A stretch of 36,253 bases of DNA from a virus, in the IMG/VR virus record IMGVR_UViG_3300045411_000391, positions 1 through 36,253 of that record. The stretch is one strand, 5' to 3'. How positions within the stretch are numbered: the stretch's first letter is position 1; every line of letters begins with the position of its first letter. Under the pieces are notes generated by a model, which searched no databases, had not been told where the DNA came from, and worked only from the letters and a program-made list of their open reading frames with translations. The position numbers and the translations under genes are program-made. This document shows positions 22,772-31,150 of the stretch, one piece after another.

Positions 22772-22800
22772 ATTATACCAGCATCGACTCGTCTTGTACA
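22772..22800 (-). promoter_or_regulatory. consensus-like promoter TGTACA-N17-TATAAT before the replication genes
   Basis: On the minus strand TGTACA (22800-22795) is followed after 17 bases by TATAAT (22777-22772), identical in boxes and spacing to the promoter at 10064-10092. The -10 box shares bases with the TAA stop of the preceding structural gene. Transcription would start near 22765, about 30 bases before the helicase ATG. Confidence 0.88.
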
Positions 22801-23477
22801 GTCAAAAGTTCAATAATTCCTGCGGCCTGCGCCGCGAGGCCCACCACGCGCAGCTCGTGCGCTCCCTCGCTCGGGGTCGTGCGACCGAGCCACGCGAGCG
22901 TGGGCTCGTCGTACGGGCACGTGAGGAGCGCCCCGCGGAGCGCATCGGTTCCCGTGACGCGCCCCACGAGCGTGATATCGGGCTCGGACGTGGGCGGAAC
23001 CCCGGCGGACGGCACGTGGATCACGCGCGCCACGCGCGTGTCCAGCACGATCGGGCCCGTGTCCACCAGAACGCCCGCGACGTCGGTCTCCCACGAGACC
23101 ACGATGCGACGGGCGTGGACGACGCCCCAGCGCAGCCTGACGACGCCGCGGGCGCGGGCTGCCGAGCGGACTACGATCCCGAGCGGCCCGTCGTGGTACG
23201 CTCGCACGCGGTCCCCGCCGACGGTCTCGCCCGCCACCGCGACCGTAGTGCTCCCCGCCGCGACCGCGACCTGGCCGCCCAGCACGTCCACGCCAAGGTC
23301 GCACGGCAGCTCGACCGATGTCTCCTGGTCGGTCAGCACGTCCACGCGCTCCACGACGCACGGACCGCCGACGCGCACGACCTCGGCGGCGACCTCTCCC
23401 GCCGACAGCGTGTCGAACACCACGGTCGTGCACCCGTCCGAATCGCGCGATACGGCGACGAGGCCCGAGCGTATCAC
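22773..23477 (-). CDS. structural/tail protein, 234 aa, unknown
   Basis: This beta-rich protein (VVVFDTLSAGEV, VDVLGGQVAVAAGSTTVAVA, VVRLRWGVVHARRIVVSW) is the last gene of the tail cluster before the replication genes. Its GTG start overlaps the previous stop as GTGA. Composition is of a tail-tip or fibre-like protein. No domain recognised. Confidence 0.75.
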   Translation of the reverse strand: MIRSGLVAVSRDSDGCTTVVFDTLSAGEVAAEVVRVGGPCVVERVDVLTDQETSVELPCDLGVDVLGGQVAVAAGSTTVAVAGETVGGDRVRAYHDGPLGIVVRSAARARGVVRLRWGVVHARRIVVSWETDVAGVLVDTGPIVLDTRVARVIHVPSAGVPPTSEPDITLVGRVTGTDALRGALLTCPYDEPTLAWLGRTTPSEGAHELRVVGLAAQAAGIIELLTVQDESMLV

Positions 23478-24331
23478 GCGCTCACCGTCACGGTGCGACC
23501 CGGCTCGAGGATCACGTTGATGGTACCGATGGGCGTGATCGTGCCGAGCGTGATCGTGCGCGCCCCATTGTTGGCGTTCAGCGTCGCCCGCGGCCACAGC
23601 ACGAACCGCGTGCCGCCGATGCTCTTGGGCGACCCCTCGCGCGACGCGTCGAACAGCCCGGCGACCACCTCGAGGTCCGGCACATCGCAGTCCGGGCCGC
23701 GCAGGATGAACTCACCGCCGGTCATCAGCAGCTCGTCCACGTCTACGCTCGTGCCGAGGTGGTCCCATCGACCGCGCCACAGGCGACCGACGGGCACGGC
23801 GGCCTGCGTGAACAGCGTGCCGCCGTCCACGTACACCTCGTCCATCGTCGCGCCGGGGTTGACGCTGACCGCGACATCGCGGTCCTGCACCCCGGCGTCG
23901 GCGGACAGGATCAGCGAGTCTACCTGAGCGCCGGCGCCGATCACTACGCCGCGACCGCTCTTGACGATCATCTGCGTGACCACGCCGTCCTCCAGCAGCA
24001 GGGCGTACGGGGACGCCCCGGCCGCCTGCACGACCATGGACGCGCAGTCGTCGGGCCAGAAGTTGAACGATGAGCAGTCCGCCGCCGCGTAGTGCACGTA
24101 CCCGACCGTGCCCAGCTTCAGCGGCGTGCCCGGCGCGCCCACGACGCACCTGAAGTTCGACCCGACGACCAGGCCGGCGGGGTCCACCGCGCTCTGGTCC
24201 AGGTTGGTGGTGATCGTCTTGCTCCCCACCAGCAGGCGGATGAGGTCGCCGTTCACCGGGACAGCGCCCCCGGTCCAGTTCGCCACGTCGTTCCAGTCCG
24301 CGCTCTGGTCCAGCCAGTCTCTCGTCGCCAT
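23474..24331 (-). CDS. beta-structured tail/adhesin-like protein
   Basis: This 285-residue protein starts MATRDWLDQSADWNDVANWT, with a Trp-rich 'W..GG.VP..GD' segment. That segment resembles the modules that open beta-helical or autotransporter-like surface proteins in planctomycetes. The rest is repetitive beta (GRGVVIGAGAQVDSLILSAD), consistent with a right-handed beta-helix. AAGGAG precedes the ATG. A fibre, tail spike or receptor-binding role is inferred from composition and location. Confidence 0.72.
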   Translation of the reverse strand: MATRDWLDQSADWNDVANWTGGAVPVNGDLIRLLVGSKTITTNLDQSAVDPAGLVVGSNFRCVVGAPGTPLKLGTVGYVHYAAADCSSFNFWPDDCASMVVQAAGASPYALLLEDGVVTQMIVKSGRGVVIGAGAQVDSLILSADAGVQDRDVAVSVNPGATMDEVYVDGGTLFTQAAVPVGRLWRGRWDHLGTSVDVDELLMTGGEFILRGPDCDVPDLEVVAGLFDASREGSPKSIGGTRFVLWPRATLNANNGARTITLGTITPIGTINVILEPGRTVTVSA

Positions 24332-24346
24332 GTGTGTGTCTCCTTG

Positions 24347-25498
24347 TCACTCGTTCCACAGACGTTGCACGCGGTCCTTCCACGTCGTCCAGTCGTACGG
24401 AAACCACCGGTTCAGCGTGGCCTGCCGCTCCTTGCACCCGCCGCACGGCTTGATGCCGAACGTTTCGGTCAGCCTCGCGATCGTGTCCCCCACGCCGCGC
24501 TGGCCGGACGGCGTCGCCTCCGGCTCGGACACGTACCGCCAGTCTCCTAGCAGCTCGCTCGCCGTTCGTCGCTGCGCCGGCGTGCCACGCGCCAGCAGGG
24601 CCGCGCGCACGACGCGCCGCTGCTGCGCCCCGCCGCCGGTGCCGACGATGACGTAGTGGGACAGCATGGCCATGCACTGGGGGTCGCACGGACCCATTGG
24701 CAGTGGGCCGTAGCCTGGTTCGCACGTGTGGTGCGCGCTCACCGCCATGTTGCACTCCACCGGCCCGGTCGCGGGGCCGACGTCCGTGTTGAAGCTGTAG
24801 GCCACCGACAGCACCCGGTTCTCCTCGCAGCACCCCGCGTACCCTGGCAGGGCTCCGGCCCACAGCACGATGCGTCCCTGGTCCGTGAAGATCGCGGCGT
24901 GAGCCTCGCCGGCTATGTCGAGGTACCAATCTCCGCACGACGCGCAGTCGGGCACGAACGGGTTGCAGTAGCGCACGTAGCGGAAAGGGTATATCGAGCC
25001 CGGCGTGGAGACGACGCAGCCGGACCCCACGTTGGCGAGCATCACCAGCGGGTTGACGAACTGGTTGTCGTACGCGCCGCAGCACTGGTGCGCGCTCACC
25101 GGGTAGGTGCAGAAGTGGGTGCTGTTCGGCAAGTACCCGCCGTGGCACAGGTCGCACGGTACGGTCGGGCACGGGTTGGGGTCGCACGTCGTACCGGCGC
25201 CGTAGAAGTGCCCGCCCGCCTGCTCGCAGACCGACCTCGGCAGGACATCGCAGATTGGCGGAACGCCCAGTTGATCGCGACAGCAGGCCCCCGGGCAGGG
25301 CTCCTCCTCGCACCGCGCGAACGGCAGACAATCCCCGTCGAGCGCCTCGCACGCGGCGCACGTGAGATCGTCGCGGCACGTGCCGTCCGGCAGGCAGCAC
25401 GTCACGGTGCCCGTGCAGCGGCGCAGCAGCGCGGGCCCGCTCGTGCAACGTCGCCCGAGCCTCGGTCCGGCGGCGCAGCGTTGGATCAGCGGCGGCAT
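24347..25498 (-). CDS. cysteine-rich protein with planctomycete-type GACC repeats
   Basis: The 383 residues contain about 34 Cys. The N-terminal third has paired repeats (CCLPDGTC..., CPGACC, then TTCDPNPCP) like the GACC/CxPNPC modules of planctomycete extracellular proteins. The middle has beta-rich Cys-pair segments. The C-terminus carries GIKPCGGCKERQ followed by RWFPYDW. No signal peptide is seen. It lies among tail genes, so it may be a virion tail-tip or fibre protein stabilised by disulfides or metal. Acquisition from a host surface protein is possible (inference). It starts at 25498 with a moderate binding site. Confidence 0.75.
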   Translation of the reverse strand: MPPLIQRCAAGPRLGRRCTSGPALLRRCTGTVTCCLPDGTCRDDLTCAACEALDGDCLPFARCEEEPCPGACCRDQLGVPPICDVLPRSVCEQAGGHFYGAGTTCDPNPCPTVPCDLCHGGYLPNSTHFCTYPVSAHQCCGAYDNQFVNPLVMLANVGSGCVVSTPGSIYPFRYVRYCNPFVPDCASCGDWYLDIAGEAHAAIFTDQGRIVLWAGALPGYAGCCEENRVLSVAYSFNTDVGPATGPVECNMAVSAHHTCEPGYGPLPMGPCDPQCMAMLSHYVIVGTGGGAQQRRVVRAALLARGTPAQRRTASELLGDWRYVSEPEATPSGQRGVGDTIARLTETFGIKPCGGCKERQATLNRWFPYDWTTWKDRVQRLWNE

Positions 25499-25514
25499 GG
25501 TAGTGGTTCGTCGT

Positions 25515-26252
25515 TCATCCGGTGCAGGTCCACGGTGCGGGTCCCTGGTACCACCAGCCAGCGTACGGCCCGACCCGGAACGAGACCAGCACGTCCTGGC
25601 CGCCCGCGAGGAACGGTAGCTCGCCCAGCGGCACGGCCCGCGAGTGTCCGTCTAGCCCAGCCGCCCAGACCTGCACCGTGATCGCCGCGCCCTGCGCGTT
25701 GGGCGTCGGGTCGGCGCCCGGCTCCAGGAAGCGAGCGGTGAACGTCGTGCCGCCGAGCGCCTGGACGCGAACCCAGTGCTGGGCCGGGAAGTTCCGGTCC
25801 CACAGCCTCCAGCCTTGCGCCGGCCAGGCCTGACAGTTCTCGACGCGGATCGCGCTGCCGACGACCGCGGCCGGGAGCACCATCCGCAGGTTCGGCGTCG
25901 TCACGAACGCGTTGTCCGCGAAGCCGTCCGGTGTGATCGTGATCTCGTCGCCATACGGTTGCCCTTGCTCGTCGAGCAGCCTGACCGTCAGCGTCGTCAG
26001 GTTCGCGGACAGCGCGGTGACCTCGGCCCAAGAGTAGCTCGGACCGCCCCCGCCGCCGCTCTTGGCGCTCGGCGCGGCCTGAGGCACGACGACGAGGAGG
26101 CCCGCCGTCCCCAGGCGCACCTGGACGTTCCCCATCCCGTGCGCCCGCTGCACCGCCGCGCACACGGCGATCATCGTGTTGAACCCAGCGGCATCGATGA
26201 ACCTGTCGCCGGGGGTGACGAACTTCGGCAGCGGTCCGAAGACGCGGGACAC
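25515..26252 (-). CDS. tail protein, 245 aa, unknown
   Basis: The N-terminal region MSRVFGPLPKFVTPGDRFID is followed by a Gly-rich linker (PSAKSGGGGGPSYSW) and a C-terminal beta domain (RFLEPGADPTP, FLAGGQDVLVSFRVGPYAGW). The linker arrangement suggests an N-terminal virion-attachment domain and a distal domain, as in short tail fibres. The GTG at 26252 follows GGAGG by 5 bases, two bases after the previous stop. No family recognised. Confidence 0.75.
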   Translation of the reverse strand: MSRVFGPLPKFVTPGDRFIDAAGFNTMIAVCAAVQRAHGMGNVQVRLGTAGLLVVVPQAAPSAKSGGGGGPSYSWAEVTALSANLTTLTVRLLDEQGQPYGDEITITPDGFADNAFVTTPNLRMVLPAAVVGSAIRVENCQAWPAQGWRLWDRNFPAQHWVRVQALGGTTFTARFLEPGADPTPNAQGAAITVQVWAAGLDGHSRAVPLGELPFLAGGQDVLVSFRVGPYAGWWYQGPAPWTCTG

Positions 26253-26254
26253 GC

Positions 26255-27157
26255 CTACCTCCGCGATAGCATGAGGTCGAAGTTAGCTCGCAGGGCCACG
26301 CGACCCTTCATCAGCTGCGTCGGTACTCGCTGACCGTTCACGGTGCGGGCGAACCGCCACCACAGGCAGTACTCCAGCGGGATCAGCGCGCCGCCAACGT
26401 CCTCCTGGAACGCCGGCGGGACCTGCGTAGCGCCCGCGTGGAAGAGTCGGGTCACGCTCCACCCGCCCGCGGTGAGCTCCTCCGCCTCCGCGCCGACGTA
26501 CCGGCAGAACCCGGGCGGCAGTCCGAAGAACACCGCGTCGTTCACGGTCCCCCAGAACGTCGCGTCGAACGCCACGTCGTACGAACACTGTTCGGGTTCC
26601 AGCAGTTGAAAGTTCACGTCCGGTATCGGCACGTCCACGCCGAACTTGGCGTCGTCGTCCACGATCGGGTTGCCGTTGCCGTCCCGCTGCGGTCCGCCGA
26701 ACGTGCGGTTCCAGAACGTGCGCTCGCCTATCGCGAGCCCATTCATGTCCACGTCCCATCGTTGCGACGTCTCGCCGATCCCCCACCGTATCCGTCGCGT
26801 CCACGGACCCATGCTACCGAGTCGCGGGTAGTCGTAGGTAATGTCCACGCGGTACGAGCTCCTGCCGAGCGGCTCGCCGTCGCGGGCGGCCACCAGGAGG
26901 AACGGGTTCAGCGGGTGCTCCGCGCCGATCGCCGGCACCCCGGGCGCGTCCATAGCCTCGTCCAGCGATAGCACGTAGTCTACCCTGAACGACTTGCGCC
27001 TCGTGTCGCTCGTGCTGGACTGCGACACGGACCTTCCGTCGTGCATCTCGTACACTTGCGGCGGCATCGCCCGGCCGCCGGCGCGGGTCGCCGTGAGTAT
27101 CCGCGGCACCCACAGCGGGTCGCGACTGATCGGTATCTCGTCGGACTTGCCTATCAT
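26255..27157 (-). CDS. tail protein, 300 aa (distal tail/tail-tip candidate)
   Basis: This beta-rich 300-residue protein contains aromatic segments (YDYPRLGSMGPWTRRIRWGI, TFWNRTFGGPQRDGN). It directly follows the tape measure gene with an ATGA overlap, the usual place of the distal tail protein in siphoviruses. No sequence motif confirms this, so the role is by synteny only. Confidence 0.72.
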   Translation of the reverse strand: MIGKSDEIPISRDPLWVPRILTATRAGGRAMPPQVYEMHDGRSVSQSSTSDTRRKSFRVDYVLSLDEAMDAPGVPAIGAEHPLNPFLLVAARDGEPLGRSSYRVDITYDYPRLGSMGPWTRRIRWGIGETSQRWDVDMNGLAIGERTFWNRTFGGPQRDGNGNPIVDDDAKFGVDVPIPDVNFQLLEPEQCSYDVAFDATFWGTVNDAVFFGLPPGFCRYVGAEAEELTAGGWSVTRLFHAGATQVPPAFQEDVGGALIPLEYCLWWRFARTVNGQRVPTQLMKGRVALRANFDLMLSRR

Positions 27158-29133
27158 CTGAACGTATCCCTAGACTCGCGCACGCTGCGGTCGAGGCGCT
27201 CGAGGAGCTGGTTCGTCTTGTCGCGCTGCGTCGCGGCCCGACGCTCCCACGCCTCCCTCTCGGGGCCCAGCGACACGGTCAGTCGCCCGACGCCCCTGCC
27301 GACCGTAGGCTCCAGGTGCGCGTACAGGTCCTTGTGCTTGGCGACGTCCATCATGGCCCCGGCGATATTGCGACCGATCTTGGTCCCGTAGTTCTTCGCG
27401 GCCTCCTCGGTGCCAGCGAGCTCCAGCGATAGCGGCGGTCGCGACGCCCTTTTCTTGAGGCGACGCGTTCGCTCGTCCTCGAGGTTCGTTATCTGCCCTC
27501 GCAGGTCCTCGTCTGTCAGCGTCTGCCGGAATCTGGGCAGCTTCTCGAACACCCTTCGCGACGCCGCGACGGCGGCATCGACGTTCTCCTCGTACGCCGC
27601 CGCCTCCGCCTTGCGACGATCCTCGGGCGATACCTTCCCGCGCGCGTACCTCTCCAGGCCGCCCTTAGGCAGGACACCCCACGCCGCGGCGGTGATCGCG
27701 CCGACGTCCTTCATCGCCTCCCACACGTCGAGTATGCGGGCACCGATGTACGCCGTCAGGTCGTCGGCCGACCGGTTCATGCCGACCACCGCCAGCTTGA
27801 ACGCGGCTATCATCATCACCCACGCGTTGTTCAGCCCGTCCACGAGGTCCCACGCCGCCTTGTGGATGACGAGGAACACCTCCTGCACGCTTATGTCCCA
27901 CGTCTCCAGCTCGTCCAGGAAGGCGTTCCACCCGTCGCTGATGTCCTCGAAGAACCCTCGCCAGCCGCGACTGCCCACGCCGAGCGCGGCGATCAGCCTG
28001 TTCACGCCCGCCTCGACGTCCTTGCCGATCGTCGACCACATGTCCTCAGCGATGTCGCTCGCGAAGACGAACGCCTGGGCCACCGCGCCCCCGATGCTCG
28101 TCAGCGCGCCGCTGAGCGCCTTCGTCGCCTGGCGACTCTTCTGCAGCGACATGTCCTGCGACCTGCCGTACTCCTCGGCCACCGTGCCGCCCGATTGCTG
28201 CAGCTCGTTCAGAACGCGCTGCGCGTCGCCCAGCGAGCGGACCAGCCGGCGCAGCGCGGTGTACCCCTCGTACCGCTTCCCTATGAGTCGCAGGTCCTCC
28301 TCGCTCGCGTTCGCCATGTCTCGCAGCACGGGCATCATGCCCTCGTGGATCATGCGCCCCGAGCTGACGTCCACCGACGGCTTCCGCTCGCCCGGTATCA
28401 TCTCCGTCGGGTACATCGCCCTGAGCGCCGTGCGTATGGTATCGACCGCCTCCGCGAACGTCTCCCCGCGCTCGGTCAGCGCCGTCATGAGGGCTATCAG
28501 CTCGTTGATATCACCGCCGGAGAACTCTATCGCGTTGCCCATGGCCGCCAGCGCCCTTGTCACGTCGGCCACGGACCCGCGGCCTATCTGCGAGGCCCTG
28601 GCCAACGTGTCCATCAGCGCGGCGAGCTGCGAGCCCGGCACGTCGAACCGTCGCATCACGGTGATTAGGTTCTCCAGTATCGGTCCCATCTGCTCCGAGG
28701 CGCCCACGGCCGCGCGTCCCGCGACGGCTACCAGTCGCAGCGCGTCGCTCGACGAGGCGCCGGCGTCCACCAGGTTCGCGGCGTACCGCGTCAGCTCGGC
28801 GCTGCCCACGCCGAACTCGGCCCCGAGCTTGCTCAGCGTGCTCGTCATCGCCGCCGCCTCACCGCGCAGGCCGGCTAGCTCGAACTCCAGGCTCCGCGTC
28901 GCGATCTCCATCTCCTGGTACTTCTTGATGCCCAGACTAATGGCCGCCGCGATCCCGGCGCCGAACAGCATCCCCGACCCGGTCAGCACGCCGAGCTGCG
29001 ACCGAACCGCGTCCGCCATGCCGGCCATACCGGCCGTGATCTGCGTCTTCGCGGCGGCCAGGCCCGCGGCCAGGCCGCGCGTAGAGGTGCCGATTTCGAC
29101 GAACGCGTCTGCCAGCTTGAACTGCGCGCTCAT
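27154..29133 (-). CDS. tail tape measure protein
   Basis: This 659-residue, Ala-rich, largely helical protein matches the phage tail tape measure family at its N-terminus (FKLADAFVEIGTSTRGLAAG, then the hydrophobic stretch LFGAGIAAAISLGIKKYQ). It also has the typical blocks ITRYAANL-like, LARASQIG and FSGGDINELIALMTAL. At about 1.5 angstrom per residue the tail would be near 100 nm (rule of thumb, not measured). The ATG overlaps the frameshifted chaperone stop as ATGA. A hydrophobic segment lies at about residues 50-68. Confidence 0.92.
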   Translation of the reverse strand: MSAQFKLADAFVEIGTSTRGLAAGLAAAKTQITAGMAGMADAVRSQLGVLTGSGMLFGAGIAAAISLGIKKYQEMEIATRSLEFELAGLRGEAAAMTSTLSKLGAEFGVGSAELTRYAANLVDAGASSSDALRLVAVAGRAAVGASEQMGPILENLITVMRRFDVPGSQLAALMDTLARASQIGRGSVADVTRALAAMGNAIEFSGGDINELIALMTALTERGETFAEAVDTIRTALRAMYPTEMIPGERKPSVDVSSGRMIHEGMMPVLRDMANASEEDLRLIGKRYEGYTALRRLVRSLGDAQRVLNELQQSGGTVAEEYGRSQDMSLQKSRQATKALSGALTSIGGAVAQAFVFASDIAEDMWSTIGKDVEAGVNRLIAALGVGSRGWRGFFEDISDGWNAFLDELETWDISVQEVFLVIHKAAWDLVDGLNNAWVMMIAAFKLAVVGMNRSADDLTAYIGARILDVWEAMKDVGAITAAAWGVLPKGGLERYARGKVSPEDRRKAEAAAYEENVDAAVAASRRVFEKLPRFRQTLTDEDLRGQITNLEDERTRRLKKRASRPPLSLELAGTEEAAKNYGTKIGRNIAGAMMDVAKHKDLYAHLEPTVGRGVGRLTVSLGPEREAWERRAATQRDKTNQLLERLDRSVRESRDTFR

Positions 29134-29707
29134 GCCAGCGCTCCGTACGACCTAGACCTGCGAAGCATCGCCGTGGCCTGGATCAGGGTCAGCGACCCGA
29201 CGTCCACGCCGGGGAAGTAGTGCAGCAGGTCGGCCACTATGGGCCCCCAGTTTCGTCCTCCGTTCTCGTCGTCCCCTCCCCCTTCGTCGTAGGGCGGCCG
29301 GCGAGCCCGGACGCTGCGCTGAGCGCGGCGAACACGATCGTGGCTTCCTCGATGGTCAGCGCGTCCGATGCCTTCCACGCGCCCTCCACGTCCGGGTTGG
29401 CGCGGGCGAAGCAGCGGTCGATGAGCCACGTCATGTTGTGGAGCTGCGCCAGCTCCTCCGTGATCGTGTCCTCGACGTTCCCCGCGTTGACTGACCACAG
29501 CAGTCGCGCGCGTTCCTGCGGGGTCCCGCCCAGCTTGTCCAGGCTACCGGTCAGCGCGGCCCGTCGCTCGTTCTGCACCTTGTTGGTGAACTCGGCGATG
29601 TCTGCCAGTCGTATCGCGTCGAACTGCACGTCGCGCCCGCGCAGCCGTACCGTCACGGGCGACGGCGCCAGCATGTGCGCTATCCCTCGCTCTACCTCCA
29701 CGTTCAT
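29130..29707 (-). CDS. tail assembly chaperone, frameshift product (G-T type)
   Basis: The 156-residue reading frame (29707-29237) can pass by a -1 shift into a frame that runs to 29130 and ends on the tape measure start, giving about 192 residues. The extra domain reads GRNWGPIVADLLHYFPGVDV and ends SRSYGALA, which looks like real protein. The likely slip site is the G5AG4 run at 29282-29273. There a P-site GGG codon (29281-29279 or 29275-29273) re-pairs perfectly after the shift. The position matches lambda G/GT and most siphovirus tail chaperones. Confidence 0.85.
29237..29707 (-). CDS. tail assembly chaperone, short form (G type)
   Basis: This 156-residue, acidic, helical protein (MNVEVERGIAHMLAPSPVTV) is the unshifted product. 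It ends in the low-complexity tail RPTTKGEGTTRTEDETGGP just after the G-rich slip site. In lambda-type phages this form chaperones the tape measure during tail assembly, in excess over the frameshifted form. The start overlaps the preceding stop as ATGA. Confidence 0.9.
   Translation of the reverse strand: MNVEVERGIAHMLAPSPVTVRLRGRDVQFDAIRLADIAEFTNKVQNERRAALTGSLDKLGGTPQERARLLWSVNAGNVEDTITEELAQLHNMTWLIDRCFARANPDVEGAWKASDALTIEEATIVFAALSAASGLAGRPTTKGEGTTRTEDETGGP
29273..29282 (-). promoter_or_regulatory. probable -1 ribosomal frameshift slippery site
   Basis: The minus strand has GGGGGAGGGG within a stretch open in both frames. In the zero frame the codons are AAG-GGG-GAG-GGG. Moving back one base keeps both GGG codons as GGG in the P site. 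The zero-frame stop lies 34 bases later, and the -1 frame stays open to 29130. Confidence 0.75.
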
Positions 29708-30225
29708 GGCGTCTGCCTCCCAATGGCTAGCAGCTCGTACGCGACGGTGTACGCACCGCCCGTGGCGAGCCTGAGGTTGTAGTGGCCCGCGTCCACGATG
29801 TACCCGTCCTTCGGGGACCACAGCAGCAGCAGGCCGTCGGGGCCGATCACGGCCTTGTCGGACGCGTCCGCGAACAACGATGATAGCGGCGCGACGGCGG
29901 CTCCGCCGACTACGAGCGTCTGCGACGCGGTGGTGTTCTTGTTGGTCACGATCAGCAGCGTCAGCTCCTCCAGCGCTATCGTCTGCCCGTAGATGTCCTC
30001 GAGCGATCCCAGCCCGAGGTCCACGTCCACGAAGCTCCCGCTCGATATGGTGCCCGAGGTCGAGTACAGCCGGTTCGACTGGTACTCGTCCACCCCGTGG
30101 GTCAGGGCTTCCAGCACGGTCTTGTTCAGCACCTTGGCCGCCTCGCCCCACGTCGTGTCGGCGAGGCGGTACCTGCCCGATACGGCCACGGACAGCTGCG
30201 CTGCTAGCGTCACGGTCAGCGGCAT
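29704..30225 (-). CDS. structural protein, paralogue A of tandem pair
   Basis: This 173-residue beta-rich protein contains a TISSGSFVDVDLGLG segment and LVVGGAAVAPLSSLF, and ends GGAYTVAYELLAIG. The same order appears in the neighbour at 30239-30763 (TIASGAFVDLWVGVG, LVVGGAAAFPLPLW, GGDVTYEMLIAG), so the two arose by duplication. It lies between the tail tube candidate and the chaperone, so a virion tube or surface role is likely. AGGAG precedes the ATG by 7 bases. Confidence 0.82.
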   Translation of the reverse strand: MPLTVTLAAQLSVAVSGRYRLADTTWGEAAKVLNKTVLEALTHGVDEYQSNRLYSTSGTISSGSFVDVDLGLGSLEDIYGQTIALEELTLLIVTNKNTTASQTLVVGGAAVAPLSSLFADASDKAVIGPDGLLLLWSPKDGYIVDAGHYNLRLATGGAYTVAYELLAIGRQTP

Positions 30226-30238
30226 GCGATCACTCCTG

Positions 30239-30763
30239 TCACCCTGGGTTAGCGTCCACCCCCGCGATCAACATCTCGTACGTGACGTCGCCGCCCGGCG
30301 CGGCTAGTCGCAGGTACCTGCCGAGGCCGACGGCGTACCCGCTCGTAGGGTTCACAAGCGCCACCAGACCTTTGGGTTCGACCATCTGCTTGTCGTTCCC
30401 CGCCGCCCACAGGGGGAGAGGGAACGCGGCCGCGCCGCCCACCACCAGCCGCGCGGACGTCGCGGACGTATTGATGATGAGCAGCAGTACCACGTTCCCC
30501 AGGTACACGGACAGGTCCCACACGTCCCGAGCGTGCGACGACGCCGGCATTCCGACGCCGACCCAAAGGTCGACGAACGCGCCGCTCGCGATTGTCCCGG
30601 AGCACGTGTACGCTACGTTCGCGCCCGGACCGACGGACCCGGCCATACGGCCGACCTGGTCCCCGGCCAAGGTTCGCACCGCGGGGCCCCACGGCTCGAC
30701 AGCATCGCCGTAGGACCCCACGAGCGACACGCGAACCCTGGCGTCGAGCAAGGTTACCGGCAT
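30239..30763 (-). CDS. structural protein, paralogue B of tandem pair
   Basis: This 174-residue protein is a paralogue of the adjacent gene, with the shared blocks TIASGAFVDLWVGVG, INTSATSARLVVGGAA and GGDVTYEMLIAG. No ribosome binding site is visible. The ATG follows a TGA-CGC after the upstream gene, the same junction (GCGTGACGCATG) as before the 76-residue gene at 32551, which suggests start by re-initiation. Role as for the paralogue: inferred virion structural. Confidence 0.8.
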   Translation of the reverse strand: MPVTLLDARVRVSLVGSYGDAVEPWGPAVRTLAGDQVGRMAGSVGPGANVAYTCSGTIASGAFVDLWVGVGMPASSHARDVWDLSVYLGNVVLLLIINTSATSARLVVGGAAAFPLPLWAAGNDKQMVEPKGLVALVNPTSGYAVGLGRYLRLAAPGGDVTYEMLIAGVDANPG

Positions 30764-30766
30764 GCG

Positions 30767-31141
30767 TCACGCGATCACGAAGTCCGCCGCGGCGCCCGTG
30801 CCCGAGAGTTCCCACCGGTAGGTGGCCACCTCGACGCCGTCCAGGCTCACGTTCACGGTCAGGCCGGACGTTACGATGGTGGCGGTGATCGTGCGCCCGG
30901 TGGCGAGCGTCATTATCAGCGTCCCAGTCGTGCCGACGTCCACCAGCGGCGTCGTGCCATCGACGTAGCACGAGAACGTGCCCGTCGCGGTGCCCAGGCC
31001 CGCGATCTTCGTGCGATTCTCGGACCCGAGGACGGTAGCCTCGGCCATCTCAAGGGCCCGGTCGCACGTCATCGCGTGGATGTGGGTGGTGTACCCGCCA
31101 GCGAATGTGATCGAGCCGTCCTTTCCGTGTACCTTCGCCAT
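30767..31141 (-). CDS. tail tube protein candidate
   Basis: This 124-residue protein is compact and beta-rich (GSITFAGGYTTHIHAMTC, GTFSCYVDGTTPLVDVGTTG, GLTVNVSLDGVEVATYRWEL). It is located between the neck genes and the tail chaperone, the usual tail tube position. Size and strand pattern fit the small tube-protein fold of siphoviruses. AGGAG lies 5 bases before the ATG. The paralogous pair next to it is the alternative candidate for the tube. Confidence 0.65.
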   Translation of the reverse strand: MAKVHGKDGSITFAGGYTTHIHAMTCDRALEMAEATVLGSENRTKIAGLGTATGTFSCYVDGTTPLVDVGTTGTLIMTLATGRTITATIVTSGLTVNVSLDGVEVATYRWELSGTGAAADFVIA

Positions 31142-31150
31142 GTTAGTCTC

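Noticed and set aside
27410-29155. A 581-codon plus-strand frame
   Set aside because: It lies exactly opposite the tape measure gene, is Ser/Arg/Ala-biased and has no domain. High GC makes long antisense frames common here.
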